From Patescibacteria group bacterium (lineage in GTDB: Bacteria > Patescibacteriota > WWE3 > JAUXAW01 > JAYEID01): a stretch of 48,200 bases of DNA. Below are positions 1 to 8,386 of this stretch, in pieces. Under the pieces are notes generated by a model that did not search any database, had not been told where the DNA came from, and saw only the letters and a list, made by a program, of their open reading frames with translations. The stretch covers positions 1 to 48,200 of the forward strand of contig JAYEID010000018.1 of assembly GCA_034659915.1 (NCBI GenBank), read 5' to 3'. A program made the position numbers and the translations under genes. The stretch's first letter is position 1; every line of letters starts with the position of its first letter.

Positions 1-109
1 AGCTAAATTTTAAAAAAAAATAATTATGATGCTTATATACAAGTACGTGTATGTATATGAATGCATATACAGATTATTTTCAATATATTGTGTATAACGT
101 GCAACGTGT

Positions 110-137
110 TGCACATTGCACATTGCACATTGCATGT
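110..137. repeat. 7-bp tandem repeat (TGCACAT)
   Basis: Three exact tandem copies of TGCACAT followed by one degenerate copy (TGCATGT). It lies in an AT-rich stretch (1-283) in which I see no gene. Confidence 0.8.
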
Positions 138-214
138 TGTACGTTGGACGCTGGTGCAATATTTATATTTATATGCGGTAAAGATCAAATTTTTATAGGT
201 GGGGGTTTAAGAAT

Positions 215-232
215 ATCCCGATAAATCGGGAT
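215..232. repeat. TCCCGA/TCGGGA palindrome, copy 1
   Basis: Perfect 8-bp inverted repeat ATCCCGAT-aa-ATCGGGAT. The same hairpin, with variable loop, recurs at 10766-10784, 15452-15467, 28144-28159 and 46456-46473, with a related CCCGAA..TTCGGG form at 12449-12463. This makes it a dispersed repeat. Confidence 0.75.
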
Positions 233-283
233 GCCTGCCTAGCTGAGTTTAGAAAGATAGGAATAGTTGATTTTAAGAGGAAA

Positions 284-360
284 TGGTGGGTCCGCTGGGA
301 ATCGAACCCAGGACCCTCGGCTTAAAAGGCCGATGCTCTGCCTAACTGAGCTACGGACCC
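284..360 (-). tRNA. tRNA-Lys (TTT)
   Basis: The reverse complement folds as a full cloverleaf: acceptor GGGTCCG/CGGACCC, D-arm GCTC..GAGC, anticodon loop CTTTTAA giving anticodon TTT, and T-arm CTGGG-TTCGATT-CCCAG. The 3' CCA is encoded (284-286). Confidence 0.97.
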
Positions 361-608
361 ACAATTTCCCCTCAATATTACTCCCATGGAAGCTTACCGT
401 GTTCTACCAGATATTTCAAAGCGCTTCTACTCCTCAAACTTTTCAAATACTTTTTTTCCTTTGAAGACTACTTGCCTTATTTTAACACAAATCCCCTATA
501 GCTACCAACAATATATTTATTCTTTTGCAAATTTAATCTTTTTTGTTAAGCTATAAAAGCTGTTTGGAATGCTTGATTCAAGGTATAGGTTAGTGATGAG
601 GAGGCGCT

Positions 609-893
609 ATGTCTAAAGCAAGAATTCGGCGCAACACATCTTCCTTTATACCAGCTCCATGGAAGGAAGAAGAGCAAAAAGTTTATGGGACTAAGAATTA
701 CACCGGTTGCGGCAACTATTGGACGTATATTCCGAACTCCAAGTATAACCCAGTTAAAGAGAAGGAAAATACACAGCGTAAGAATGCCGTTGTGCTGGTT
801 AGGATTAAGTTACCAAATCTCAATACAAGCTTACGTGCAGCAAGGAACTTAATTCAAAACACATTTCGGCAGCCCAATCTAAGCTTCTTTTGA
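609..893 (+). CDS. Hypothetical basic protein, 94 aa
   Basis: I do not recognise this protein. It is basic, begins MSKARIRRN, and has many Asn, Lys and Tyr residues, a single Cys, and no clear membrane segment or motif. The start is supported by a strong Shine-Dalgarno run GAGGAGG (598-604) about 4 nt before the ATG. The stop is TGA, which shows that UGA acts as a stop here. It stands alone between tRNA-Lys and the tRNA-Ala/Glu pair. Like several other orphan genes in this window it has a much better ribosome site than the housekeeping genes. Confidence 0.5.
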   Translation: MSKARIRRNTSSFIPAPWKEEEQKVYGTKNYTGCGNYWTYIPNSKYNPVKEKENTQRKNAVVLVRIKLPNLNTSLRAARNLIQNTFRQPNLSFF

Positions 894-1002
894 TTTTGCA
901 AAAATGGTGAACATGTGCCAGCAACAATCGGGAGAAGCTTTTTCTCTTGGCTACTGTGCTTCTAGTATGTTAGAATAGGGGTGTGTTGGAGCCATTATTT
1001 AT

Positions 1003-1079
1003 GGGGGTATAGCTCAGTTGGCTAGAGCGTTTGCGTGGCACGCAAAAGGCCGCCGGTTCGAGTCCGGCTACCTCCACCA
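1003..1079 (+). tRNA. tRNA-Ala (GGC)
   Basis: Cloverleaf with acceptor GGGGGTA/TACCTCC, anticodon stem TTTGC/GCAAA, loop GTGGCAC giving anticodon GGC, and T-arm GCCGG-TTCGAGT-CCGGC. CCA is encoded. It lies 11 nt upstream of tRNA-Glu and is probably co-transcribed with it. Confidence 0.96.
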
Positions 1080-1090
1080 CCTATAATTAT

Positions 1091-1168
1091 GGCCCCATCG
1101 TCTAGCCCGGTCCAGGACGCCAGGTTTTCATCCTGGTAACACCGGTTCAAATCCGGTTGGGGTCACCA
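1091..1168 (+). tRNA. tRNA-Glu (TTC)
   Basis: Cloverleaf with acceptor GGCCCCA/TGGGGTC, anticodon stem CCAGG/CCTGG, loop TTTTCAT giving anticodon TTC, and T-arm ACCGG-TTCAAAT-CCGGT. CCA is encoded. It follows tRNA-Ala closely. Confidence 0.96.
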
Positions 1169-1264
1169 AGTGAGAAAAAATTACAGTGTTTGAATTTCAA
1201 AGAATAATATTGTATATTGAGTCTGTATTATTAATAATTGCTTGTAATTAAGGGATATTTCTAA

Positions 1265-2314
1265 GTGAACAAATTTTTAAGAATTCTTCGTTGGTTTTTC
1301 TCTAGTATTCTAGGTATTTTCCTAACACTTCTAATTTTTGTTGGGCTTTTTGCTTCTTCTGTTTCCACCACACTAAAAAATCCAGATAATTTAAAGAATT
1401 GGCTTAGTAAGGGCGAGGTTTACCAAAACCTTCCTGCTACTGTAGGTAAATTAATCCAATCTCAGGATGACATGGGAGGAAATGAAATACCTCTGGGAGA
1501 AGAGATGGTAGATACTACAACTACTGAGGTCTTAGAACCGCACTGGCTTGAATAAAATGTTGAGAATATTCTTGATGCTTCTTATCTGTTTTTAGAGGGT
1601 GAGACCCAAGTTCCAGATTTTGAAATAGATATAGCTGATAGAAAAGATATAATTGTGGAAGCGTTTAGCCAAAATATAAAAAACAACATTCGAAACCTTC
1701 CTCAGTGCACTCCTTTACAAGAGGCAGCAATTCAACCACAAACTTTTAATCCAATGGAAGCTGAATGCCGCCCAAGTTTTTTTACCGAGCAGGTATTAGC
1801 TCAGATGGATACAGAAATTGAAAGAGGGTTAGAAGCTGAGCTAATGCAAAATGATGTGATGCAAGAAGGCAAACTTAAGTCTAGGAATTTAATAAATATA
1901 GATGAAAAAGAAGTTGAGTTAATCCAAAAAAGTTACAAGCATTTTGCAAACGCACCCCTTTATTTTGTTATTGCACTCTTAGTAATCTCCCTAATTATAT
2001 TTTTACTTGTTCCACAGCTTAAAAATAAACTTCTAACATTGGGTGCTTTTTGGTCGTTTTCTGGTTTAATTGCGTTGATCAGCGTACCAATTGCTAGGAC
2101 TTTAACTCCAACTTTTTTGCAAAAAATTCTTGAATCTTCAGACTTTGAGAGCCCACAGTTGTTGTTGGAAGTAATAAATAAACCTCTAACATTAGCCATC
2201 AATGCTATTACTACTCACCTACTATTGTTTGGCGGTATTATATTAATTCTCGGAATAGCGTTGCTTGTTGGAGGCTTTGTTGTTAAATCTTCGGAGAAAC
2301 AAACTACCACGTAA
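1265..2314 (+). pseudogene. Membrane protein gene split by an in-frame TAA
   Basis: One continuous frame of about 349 codons runs from a GTG at 1265 to 2314, broken only by TAA at 1553-1555. There is no frame change on either side. The upstream part has an N-terminal membrane segment (about residues 10-32). The downstream part continues with NVENILDASYLFLEGE, a NIRNLPQC segment and three more hydrophobic segments near the C-terminus. Both halves read as ordinary protein. A CAA (Gln) to TAA change would explain the interruption. I do not recognise the family. It could be a nonsense pseudogene, a gene read through at UAA, or a sequencing error. Re-initiation at the GTG at 1655 would give a 219-aa C-terminal product. 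Confidence 0.7.
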
Positions 2315-2372
2315 TTGGTTCAAGTTTAAACTGCTATCCCTCATTAGATTAGAATTTTATATATAATTATAG

Positions 2373-2400
2373 TTGAATAGCGCCTAAAATACTGTAGAAT
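2373..2400 (+). promoter_or_regulatory. Candidate promoter for the 2472 gene
   Basis: TTGAAT, a 16-nt spacer, then TAGAAT. This is close to the vegetative sigma consensus and lies about 70 nt upstream of the start codon. Confidence 0.5.
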
Positions 2401-2471
2401 AAACTGACAGCAATTAAAACCATTCTTATTTTTAGGACAAATAAGCTTGAATAAAAAAGGAAGAAAGGGAA

Positions 2472-2720
2472 ATGAGAAAGATTAAACGGTCAAAAAGGAA
2501 AAGCATTGGTCTTGATGCTTTAGAAAAGGAGCAGGCCCAACTCGTACAAATAGTTGGTTACCTGGGTGCTACTTGGATTATAAGCGTTGACGGCGGCCCT
2601 CCTGTAAATGATCGTACTGGAAAAGAAGTTAGCAATTTCGAACCAGTTACAGGTGATTATTACTTTATGCTTAATGGTGTTCTCTGGTGTAGTGCACGTC
2701 CTTACGATAAACCAACTTAA
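2472..2720 (+). CDS. Hypothetical small protein, 82 aa
   Basis: An orphan small protein. It has a basic N-terminus (MRKIKRSKRKS) and a central segment of predicted beta character around GATWIISVDGGPPVNDRTG, ending GDYYFMLNGVLWCSARPYDKPT. I recognise no family. A purine-rich ribosome site (AAGGAAGAAAGGGAA) precedes the ATG. It has its own candidate promoter (2373-2400) and a strong intrinsic terminator (2777-2836), so it is a self-contained single-gene unit. Overlapping frames on both strands in this stretch lack these signals. Confidence 0.6.
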   Translation: MRKIKRSKRKSIGLDALEKEQAQLVQIVGYLGATWIISVDGGPPVNDRTGKEVSNFEPVTGDYYFMLNGVLWCSARPYDKPT

Positions 2721-2776
2721 ACTGGTAAGGCTGCCAACTTCGGGTTTGCCTGTGAAAATAAACATTACGTTAAAAA

Positions 2777-2836
2777 GGGCATTGATTTGCATTATTTCTT
2801 AGTTGTTAGGAGGCAAATCATGCCCTCTTTCTTTTC
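2777..2836 (+). terminator. Intrinsic terminator after the 2472 gene
   Basis: Long stem GGGCA-tt-GATTTGC / GCAAATC-a-TGCCC followed by the T-rich run TCTTTCTTTT. Confidence 0.8.
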
Positions 2837-2916
2837 TATAAACCTAGGAAAAGACAACTAGATATGCAGTGGTAAAGTGTTTAAACTTAAACTTACTTGT
2901 AGTGTATTATTGAACT

Positions 2917-3543
2917 ATGTACAAGACTGTAATTTTTGATTTTGATGGAACAATTGCAGATACCTTTTCAATTTTTTGCAACACGCTGAGAAAACTTAGT
3001 GAAGATTTTGGACAAAAAGAATTAACTGAAGAAGATATAAAAGCGTACCGAGCGAAAGGTGCAAAGGCGCTAATTAAGGATTTTAAAATTTTGCCGTGGC
3101 GAATACCCTTTTTGATAAAGAAGGGTCAAGTTTTGTTTCAAGAGAAAATCCAAGAAGCAGAACCGTTTCCCCAAATTCCAGAGATTCTTTACAAACTGGC
3201 TGAAAGCAATAATAAGCTTGGGGTTTTAACTACAAATTCAAGGAAGAATGTCCAAATTTTTCTCAAAAAGCATAATTTGGAAGTATTTGCTTTTATTGTA
3301 TCTGTTCCCAGCCTCTTTAGTAAAAGCAGAACAATAAGAAGTACTTTTAAAAAGTATAATCTTAAGTGCAAGGAAGTTATTTATGTTGGAGATGAATTAC
3401 GAGATATTGAAAATGCAAAAAAAGCAGGTGTTGATGTAGTAGCTGTAACTTGGGGGTACAATAATAAAGAGCTTCTTGTTCGAGGCAATCCCGATTTTAT
3501 TATTGAAAAACCAAAAGAGCTGTTAAATATACTTCAAGATTAA
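2917..3543 (+). CDS. HAD-superfamily phosphatase (phosphoglycolate phosphatase-like)
   Basis: A 208-aa haloacid-dehalogenase-fold hydrolase. Motif I is DFDGTIADT, with nucleophile D8 and acid/base D10. Motif II is the Thr of LTTNSRKN near residue 105, and motif IV is YVGDELRDIENAKKAG, which holds the Mg2+-binding acidic residues. An all-helical cap (about residues 16-85) places it near the Gph/PpaX-like C1-cap group. The family dephosphorylates small phosphoesters in the cytoplasm; the substrate cannot be read from sequence. There is no clear Shine-Dalgarno site. It converges with the DUF389 gene, with only 12 bp between the stops. Confidence 0.9.
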   Translation: MYKTVIFDFDGTIADTFSIFCNTLRKLSEDFGQKELTEEDIKAYRAKGAKALIKDFKILPWRIPFLIKKGQVLFQEKIQEAEPFPQIPEILYKLAESNNKLGVLTTNSRKNVQIFLKKHNLEVFAFIVSVPSLFSKSRTIRSTFKKYNLKCKEVIYVGDELRDIENAKKAGVDVVAVTWGYNNKELLVRGNPDFIIEKPKELLNILQD

Positions 3544-3555
3544 ATTTAGTTTAAA

Positions 3556-4167
3556 CTAGACCCGACTTTTAATAAACTGTAAAATTACATAAGCCCCAAA
3601 AATAATTCCCACTAAGTTTAGAGATAAATTTACAGTTGCATTTAGTAGCACTTCCCTACTTTGATCAGCAACAGCAATTCCCATAATTGCCATTGGCGGG
3701 ACCAAAGCAACAGAAACAGCAACCCCCGTTAGTTTCTCGGAAACACCAGGCCAAAAAAGACTCAGTGCCGCAGCAGAACCTGCAATTGTTGCCACAAGGA
3801 AATAAGAAAGGGGGTTTTGTCCCAAATTTGTTATAAAGTCAATTCCTTGTGTATCAACCCCTAAAACGTACGACAACGCCACACAAAAAACAAAACCAAT
3901 TATTAGTTCCAAAAATAAGCTCCAGAGGCTGCTAAAGAAGCCTTCTTTATCTTTCCAAACAACAGCTGCCGGTAAAACCAAAATAGAATAAATTAAGGGG
4001 GCAATAATCATTGCACTAGAGTTTATAGAAAGGCCTAAAATACAAATGGATAAGCCCGCGAGGGACAGAAAGGCAAAATCAAAATCAAGTTTAGATTTTT
4101 CAAACAATTCTTGGTAAGAATTTTCTATTTTTATCTTTCTAACTATTTCAAAATTATCCCAAAACAT
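3556..4167 (-). CDS. DUF389-family membrane protein
   Basis: A 203-aa protein with about six hydrophobic segments. It matches the DUF389 pattern as I know it: an early INSSAMIIAPLIYSI segment, where the family has a conserved SAMIIAPLM-type motif, and a later GVAVSVALVPPMAIMGIAV segment. The function of the family is not established. The usual N-terminal soluble domain of longer DUF389 proteins is absent, so this is a short form. There is no obvious Shine-Dalgarno site. It is monocistronic and convergent with the HAD gene. Confidence 0.8.
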   Translation of the reverse strand: MFWDNFEIVRKIKIENSYQELFEKSKLDFDFAFLSLAGLSICILGLSINSSAMIIAPLIYSILVLPAAVVWKDKEGFFSSLWSLFLELIIGFVFCVALSYVLGVDTQGIDFITNLGQNPLSYFLVATIAGSAAALSLFWPGVSEKLTGVAVSVALVPPMAIMGIAVADQSREVLLNATVNLSLNLVGIIFGAYVILQFIKSRV

Positions 4168-4353
4168 TTTGTTAAGAATTAAATTAAATGCTTAATACTA
4201 AGACCAAAACTAGACAAAGCTATTTATCTGAAATTTATATTAGCAAGAAAAATATACAAAAATCCAGACCCTTAATTGGTGAGTATTGATAAGAAATTTT
4301 AACAAATTTTGATTTGTTTAGTAATTTATTTTGGTATAAAATATTGGGTGCCC

Positions 4354-5449
4354 GTGAAATTTTCTAAATCAGCTCTCTTCAAAAACAAAAAAAATTTTCC
4401 TAGTAATTCCTGTTTTTTTATTCTTTTCGGGGTTGGCGTTTTTTAAATTTAAATCTAACAAAAACAGTGAGAACCGATCGGAAAATTCTACAACCGTTGA
4501 TATTAATTTGACAGATAATAAAGAAGATTCGGACTCTTTCTCACCAATACCCTTTGCAGAATTAACAATTCCCTATTTACGCCAACGCAAGTATGAAAGT
4601 GAACTTACAAGTTTGGAAGAAGTTTCACAAGATAGTAGTTACATTACGTATATAACTAGCTATGATTCTGATCAATTGAGGATAAACGCTTTATTAACCA
4701 AACCCACAGGCAGAGAGCCGGAAGAGGGGTGGCCGGCTATTGTTTTCATTCACGGTTATATTCCGCCTAGCCAATACCAAACTGGGGAGAGATACAGTGA
4801 CTATGTGGATTACTTAGCAAGAAATAATTTCGTAGTGTTTAAAATTGATTTGCGGGGTCACGGAGCTTCCGAAGGTGAACCCAGTAGTGCTTATTACTCT
4901 TCTGACTATGTCATAGATACATTAAATGCTTATGCAGCATTGCAAAACTTGGATTTTGTAAATCCAAATCAAATTGGATTATGGGGTCACAGTATGGGTG
5001 GAAACATTATCTTACGCAGTTTAGTAGTAAAACCAGATATTCCAGTAGCAGTTATTTGGGCTGGATCTGTTTTTACATACCAAGATTTTATTGATTATGG
5101 TATTGATGATGATTCTTACCAACCCCCAAGTCCAACTGCTCCCCGACGTCAATATCGCCAAGATTTATTTGATACCTATGGTAGTTTTAGTTTAGATAGT
5201 AATTTTTGGAGTTAGGTATCACCGGTTAATTATTTAACAGATATCAAAGCTTCAATCCAACTTCATCACGCTACTAACGATACCGTAGTTGGAGCTGAGT
5301 ATAGCAAAAACATTAGAAACTATTTGGAGCACGCAGGGGTCCCCGTTGAGCTTTACGAATACCCGCAAGGTGGGCACAATATAAGTAGTACAGATTTTCC
5401 GATTGCTATGCAAAGAACAGTAGAGTTTTTCAAACAACAATTCAATTAG
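4354..5449 (+). pseudogene. Alpha/beta hydrolase gene with frameshift and in-frame TAG
   Basis: The main frame encodes an alpha/beta hydrolase of the dienelactone/prolyl-oligopeptidase type. It has an oxyanion region WPAIVFIHGYIPP, a DLRGHGASEG segment and a nucleophile elbow GHSMGG. It stops at TAG 5213-5215 after FWS but continues in the same frame with SPVNYLTD, the acid-bearing HHATNDTVV and the catalytic His in GGHNISS, ending at TAG 5447-5449. At the 5' end a GTG at 4354 opens the right basic N-terminus (KFSKSALFKNKK) in another frame. A one-base shift in the A8 run (about 4387-4394) would join it to the signal-anchor IFLVIPVFLFFSGLAF. The gene therefore appears to carry two lesions. 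A fragment starting at TTG 4433 could still be made but would lack catalytic acid and His. Confidence 0.75.
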
Positions 5450-5517
5450 GAATCTTTTCCCAGCAAGTTCTTAGTCTAAATTTCAAACAAATGCCTGATA
5501 TTGATCATCTCATAAAA

Positions 5518-5546
5518 TTGAGGTTTTGGTTAATTTAGTTTATAAT
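5518..5546 (+). promoter_or_regulatory. Promoter for the 5606 gene
   Basis: TTGAGG, a 17-nt spacer, then a perfect TATAAT. The predicted start is near 5553, about 50 nt before the start codon. Confidence 0.7.
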
Positions 5547-5605
5547 CAAGGCGTCCATAGGTTTGTTATGCGAGTGCAGGTAAATTGGTAAGGAGGTAAG
5601 GGAAA

Positions 5606-5914
5606 ATGAGAAAGCTAGATTTTTCCGGTGGACATCTGCATGTGAAAAGGGGAAGCTTGACACTTCCTTCTATTATTGGGAGCCTGCTCATCGGAACGCC
5701 TATATCCGTGTGGATAGGCAATAAGATGTTTGAATCGCTAGTGAGATTGCAAATTTCCGGAGTCTTTACTAAAGACGAGAGGAAAGCCATGTTTTTCACT
5801 GGTGTTATTCAAACAAACGGTAATGAACAAGAAATTTACGGTAAGCTGGATACACTAAGGAGAAAGGGGTGGCTCAAAGAAGGTACGGTTCAGATTGAAC
5901 AACTCAACATATAA
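5606..5914 (+). CDS. Hypothetical small protein, 102 aa
   Basis: Unrecognised orphan protein. It has a glycine/hydrophobic stretch SIIGSLLIGTPISVWIGN (about residues 22-39), which may be a membrane or amphipathic segment. A mixed C-terminal half includes KDERKAMFFTGVIQTNGNEQEIYGKLDTLRRKGWL. An excellent ribosome site AAGGAGG (start ATG 5606) and its own strong promoter at 5518-5546 support it. It is a monocistronic unit of the same style as the other orphan genes in the window. Confidence 0.6.
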   Translation: MRKLDFSGGHLHVKRGSLTLPSIIGSLLIGTPISVWIGNKMFESLVRLQISGVFTKDERKAMFFTGVIQTNGNEQEIYGKLDTLRRKGWLKEGTVQIEQLNI

Positions 5915-5986
5915 GGCCATTAAAAAGCGGGGCAGGAACTCCACTAAGCAAATCTTTGGGGTTTCACCTCGCTTTACCATTTTATG

Positions 5987-6023
5987 AAAAAGCCCTGAGG
6001 CTTTTGAACAGCGCTCAGGGCTT
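5987..6023 (-). terminator. Intrinsic terminator after the Cys-rich gene
   Basis: Stem AAGCCCTGAG/CTCAGGGCTT. On the minus strand it is followed by TTTTTC, just past the stop codon of the gene at 6045-6602. Confidence 0.8.
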
Positions 6024-6044
6024 AGAGGTCAATTTATCAGGTGC

Positions 6045-6602
6045 CTACTGAAGTTGGATCTCGTATTCATGTCGATGTATAGGGCAATGCGCTCCAAGCA
6101 AAAAGCCGTGCGAGCTAAGACGAGGAACTAGCAAACTGCTACACCCTCTTATTTGACAGCGTGGGGCCTGCCCTTTTCGAGTAAAGATAATGGAAAAGTT
6201 GCAATCGCTTGCGGTACACCGATAACCAAGAATTTCTCCCTGTTTAATATGCGTACCATCAAGCAATGTCTCATTCCTTTTGGCAAAGGTATAGAAGACG
6301 GGCTTATTGCATTTAGGACAGGTTGGCCGCTCCCCGTCAACTCTGCAAGCAATGACTTTCCCACAGTCTGAGCATCTATACCCAATTATTTCTCCCTTTC
6401 CAACTCCCAATTTGTACCTAGCACTAAAGGTCCCATTAGGAAAAACAGAAATCGAAAATTTTGCAATATAAGGCTCTAACCCAACTTCACAACAGGGAGA
6501 GGTAGGCTGCTCACCATTTCTATTGCAAATTCCCCTTAAATCGCAGGTACTGCAAATGTTCCCACCTTCTTCGTAGTACTCAAGACAAACTAAACAAGAC
6601 AC
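6045..6602 (-). CDS. Cysteine-rich multi-zinc-ribbon protein, 185 aa
   Basis: An orphan soluble protein built from treble-clef or zinc-ribbon-like units. The N-terminal part has CLVC, CSTC and a CNRNGEQPTSPCC segment. Two related repeats follow, GKGEIIGYRCSDCGKVIA..CPKC and KQGEILGYRCTASDCNFSI..CQIRGC, which suggests internal duplication. A C-terminal Cys/His group HCPIHRHEYE closes it. Zinc binding is inferred from the spaced Cys pairs; the role is unknown. The start is GTG with ribosome site AAAGGAG. It has its own terminator at 5987-6023. No family was recognised. Confidence 0.65.
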   Translation of the reverse strand: MSCLVCLEYYEEGGNICSTCDLRGICNRNGEQPTSPCCEVGLEPYIAKFSISVFPNGTFSARYKLGVGKGEIIGYRCSDCGKVIACRVDGERPTCPKCNKPVFYTFAKRNETLLDGTHIKQGEILGYRCTASDCNFSIIFTRKGQAPRCQIRGCSSLLVPRLSSHGFLLGAHCPIHRHEYEIQLQ

Positions 6603-6797
6603 AATCCTTACTCCTTTTCTCTGTTGTTAGCTTTTTGATATCTGGTTGTTGGAACAGCAAACAGTAAAAGGCTAAGAACGTGTCTACCAAATCAATTTGA
6701 GGTGCATTTTTGTGTCTCCTTTCTTTACCTAGCTTTATAGTCTTTCTACTTTCAGTGGAGATTAAGAATAGCTTGTGGGTACAATATCTGTCAAGAG

Positions 6798-8264
6798 CTA
6801 GAAGTCAAAATCACTTTCGGAAAAAGTTTCTGTACTGTAGGTATAAATTTCCGTTTCCGGGTCTTTCCAGGCGTCTTTATAAAGTCCTGCCTTACTAGCA
6901 CAAAGTTGGCATAAGAAGGTTTCTAAGTCCCAGCTTGTTTCCTTTGCAACCTGAGGAAGAAACGTTCCACTTTTTTGCCCTCTTCTTATCATCACACCGT
7001 CTTCACCAAGCTTAATCTGGTTGGGATCTTCTATTTGTTTTGGAGGGGCAATAATAGAAATTTCAATTTCAATATCCGCAAGCTCTTCCGGCTGAACAGG
7101 TGGAAAGCGCGGATCTTTTAAAGCTGAGACTTCAGTTTGGTCTTGCACAACATTCCAAAGCGGTTTATTAGGTTCAAATATACCCATACACCCGCGTAGT
7201 TGATTATTCTTTTTTAAAGTGACAAAGACTCCTAACTCCTGTTCAAGTAGCGAATCTTCTACTTCAAACAAAGGTTTGTTTCCGGTATTGACTACACTTT
7301 CTAAAGTTTCTCTGGCAATAGATAAGAGCTGCTTCTTTTGCACCGTGTTTAGACAAAGGGGATCATTGGTTGTTTCTTTTCTTGAGGTGTTTTCCCCTTT
7401 TTCCTCAAAAAAACCGATAGCAGCATAACCAACAACTTTTCTTCTTTCTCCGCTTACATCTCCAGAATTGGCGTATTTTAGGAGGCGAATATCATTGGCA
7501 CCAACACCTTTTGCTATGTGCATTCCAACAAGAATAGCGTCTTTTCCACAAGCACAGGTAGCAAGATTGGAAATACCCTTGGACATTGACTGGTCTATTG
7601 CTCGAGTAACGTCTCGGGGATTACCGGTCAAAATTGCGTCGGTTGTTTTTCTGTCCACTTCCTGAGCAGCTTCGTATGGAGGATAATGAGAAAGGTCGCT
7701 ACTAACAATTATTAAAGTTTGGGAATCTATTAGTTCAACTAACGACTGGGAAACCTCTGTTACTATCTTGTCTTCTTCAGAACCAATGAGGATTGGCACA
7801 ATTTTAAAGCTAGGCTTGCCTTTTTTATCTGATATTCCTAATGTTTTTTGGAGAAATGGAAGTTGGACCTCCAGAGAGTGTTCATTTTTGTGAGGCCTGT
7901 GGTTTTTTTCAATGAAAGAACTAGTACGGCTTAAGTTCTCAGTAAAACCTTTGTCCAGAGGCACCTCCCCTAGAGGTGTTTTCCAGGCGTCCGAGTCGTC
8001 AATGGTAGCTTTTGACAGGGGAACTTGGTGACTAGAACCTAACAATACAACGCGTTTATAATTTTCTGTTTCGAGCTGTTTATAACCTTCCGCAGCGACG
8101 GAACCGGAAAATCTGTATCCGGCGTGGGGCACAACAAGCATCCGTAGCTTACCGTCAAGAACTACGGGCTGAGCATTGCTTAAAAAAACATCTATAGTGT
8201 GGGACAAATCTTCCGGATTTTGGGGATAAAATGAACCTGCTACAGCAGGAGAACGTGATTTCAT
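6798..8264 (-). CDS. Memo-AMMECR1 fusion protein (AmmeMemoRadiSam proteins B and A)
   Basis: A 488-aa two-domain fusion. Residues 1 to about 270 are a MEMO-like domain (MKSRSPAVAGSFYP, VVPHAGYRFSG with a metal-ligand-type His, GSSHQVPL, and NLATCACGKDAI with the third-ligand-type Cys). About residues 310-480 are an AMMECR1 domain with the hallmark LRGCMGIFEP. In other bacteria these two proteins occur with a radical SAM partner in the AmmeMemoRadiSam system, whose chemistry is not settled; no such partner lies in this window. I chose the Met at 8264 because MEMO proteins start with this RxPAVAGxFYP stretch. The longer frame from 8336 adds 24 unlikely residues overlapping a terminator-proximal region. 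Confidence 0.9.
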   Translation of the reverse strand: MKSRSPAVAGSFYPQNPEDLSHTIDVFLSNAQPVVLDGKLRMLVVPHAGYRFSGSVAAEGYKQLETENYKRVVLLGSSHQVPLSKATIDDSDAWKTPLGEVPLDKGFTENLSRTSSFIEKNHRPHKNEHSLEVQLPFLQKTLGISDKKGKPSFKIVPILIGSEEDKIVTEVSQSLVELIDSQTLIIVSSDLSHYPPYEAAQEVDRKTTDAILTGNPRDVTRAIDQSMSKGISNLATCACGKDAILVGMHIAKGVGANDIRLLKYANSGDVSGERRKVVGYAAIGFFEEKGENTSRKETTNDPLCLNTVQKKQLLSIARETLESVVNTGNKPLFEVEDSLLEQELGVFVTLKKNNQLRGCMGIFEPNKPLWNVVQDQTEVSALKDPRFPPVQPEELADIEIEISIIAPPKQIEDPNQIKLGEDGVMIRRGQKSGTFLPQVAKETSWDLETFLCQLCASKAGLYKDAWKDPETEIYTYSTETFSESDFDF

Positions 8265-8337
8265 TGGGTAATCGGTACCTTTTTGCTTCTTAAAATAAAT
8301 TTTAACACATTGATAAAAGCAATCTTTAAAAAGCAAA

Positions 8338-8378
8338 AGTCCTGAGCAGGGGCAAGATACTAAAAACTGCTCAGGACT
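8338..8378 (-). terminator. Intrinsic terminator after the 8387 gene
   Basis: Perfect 12-bp stem AGTCCTGAGCAG/CTGCTCAGGACT. On the minus strand it is followed by TTTTGCTTTTT. Confidence 0.85.
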
Positions 8379-8386
8379 ATGAGAAA

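Noticed and set aside
110-137. CRISPR array
   Set aside because: The unit is only 7 bp with no spacers; simple tandem repeat. No CRISPR-like array was seen anywhere in the window.
267-464. 65-codon frame on the plus strand
   Set aside because: It lies across tRNA-Lys (complement) and has no ribosome site.
1553-5215. Recoded UAA/UAG (Gln) genetic code
   Set aside because: Many genes here (gatA, gatB, rplS and others) end normally at TAA or TAG, so a global reassignment is not supported.
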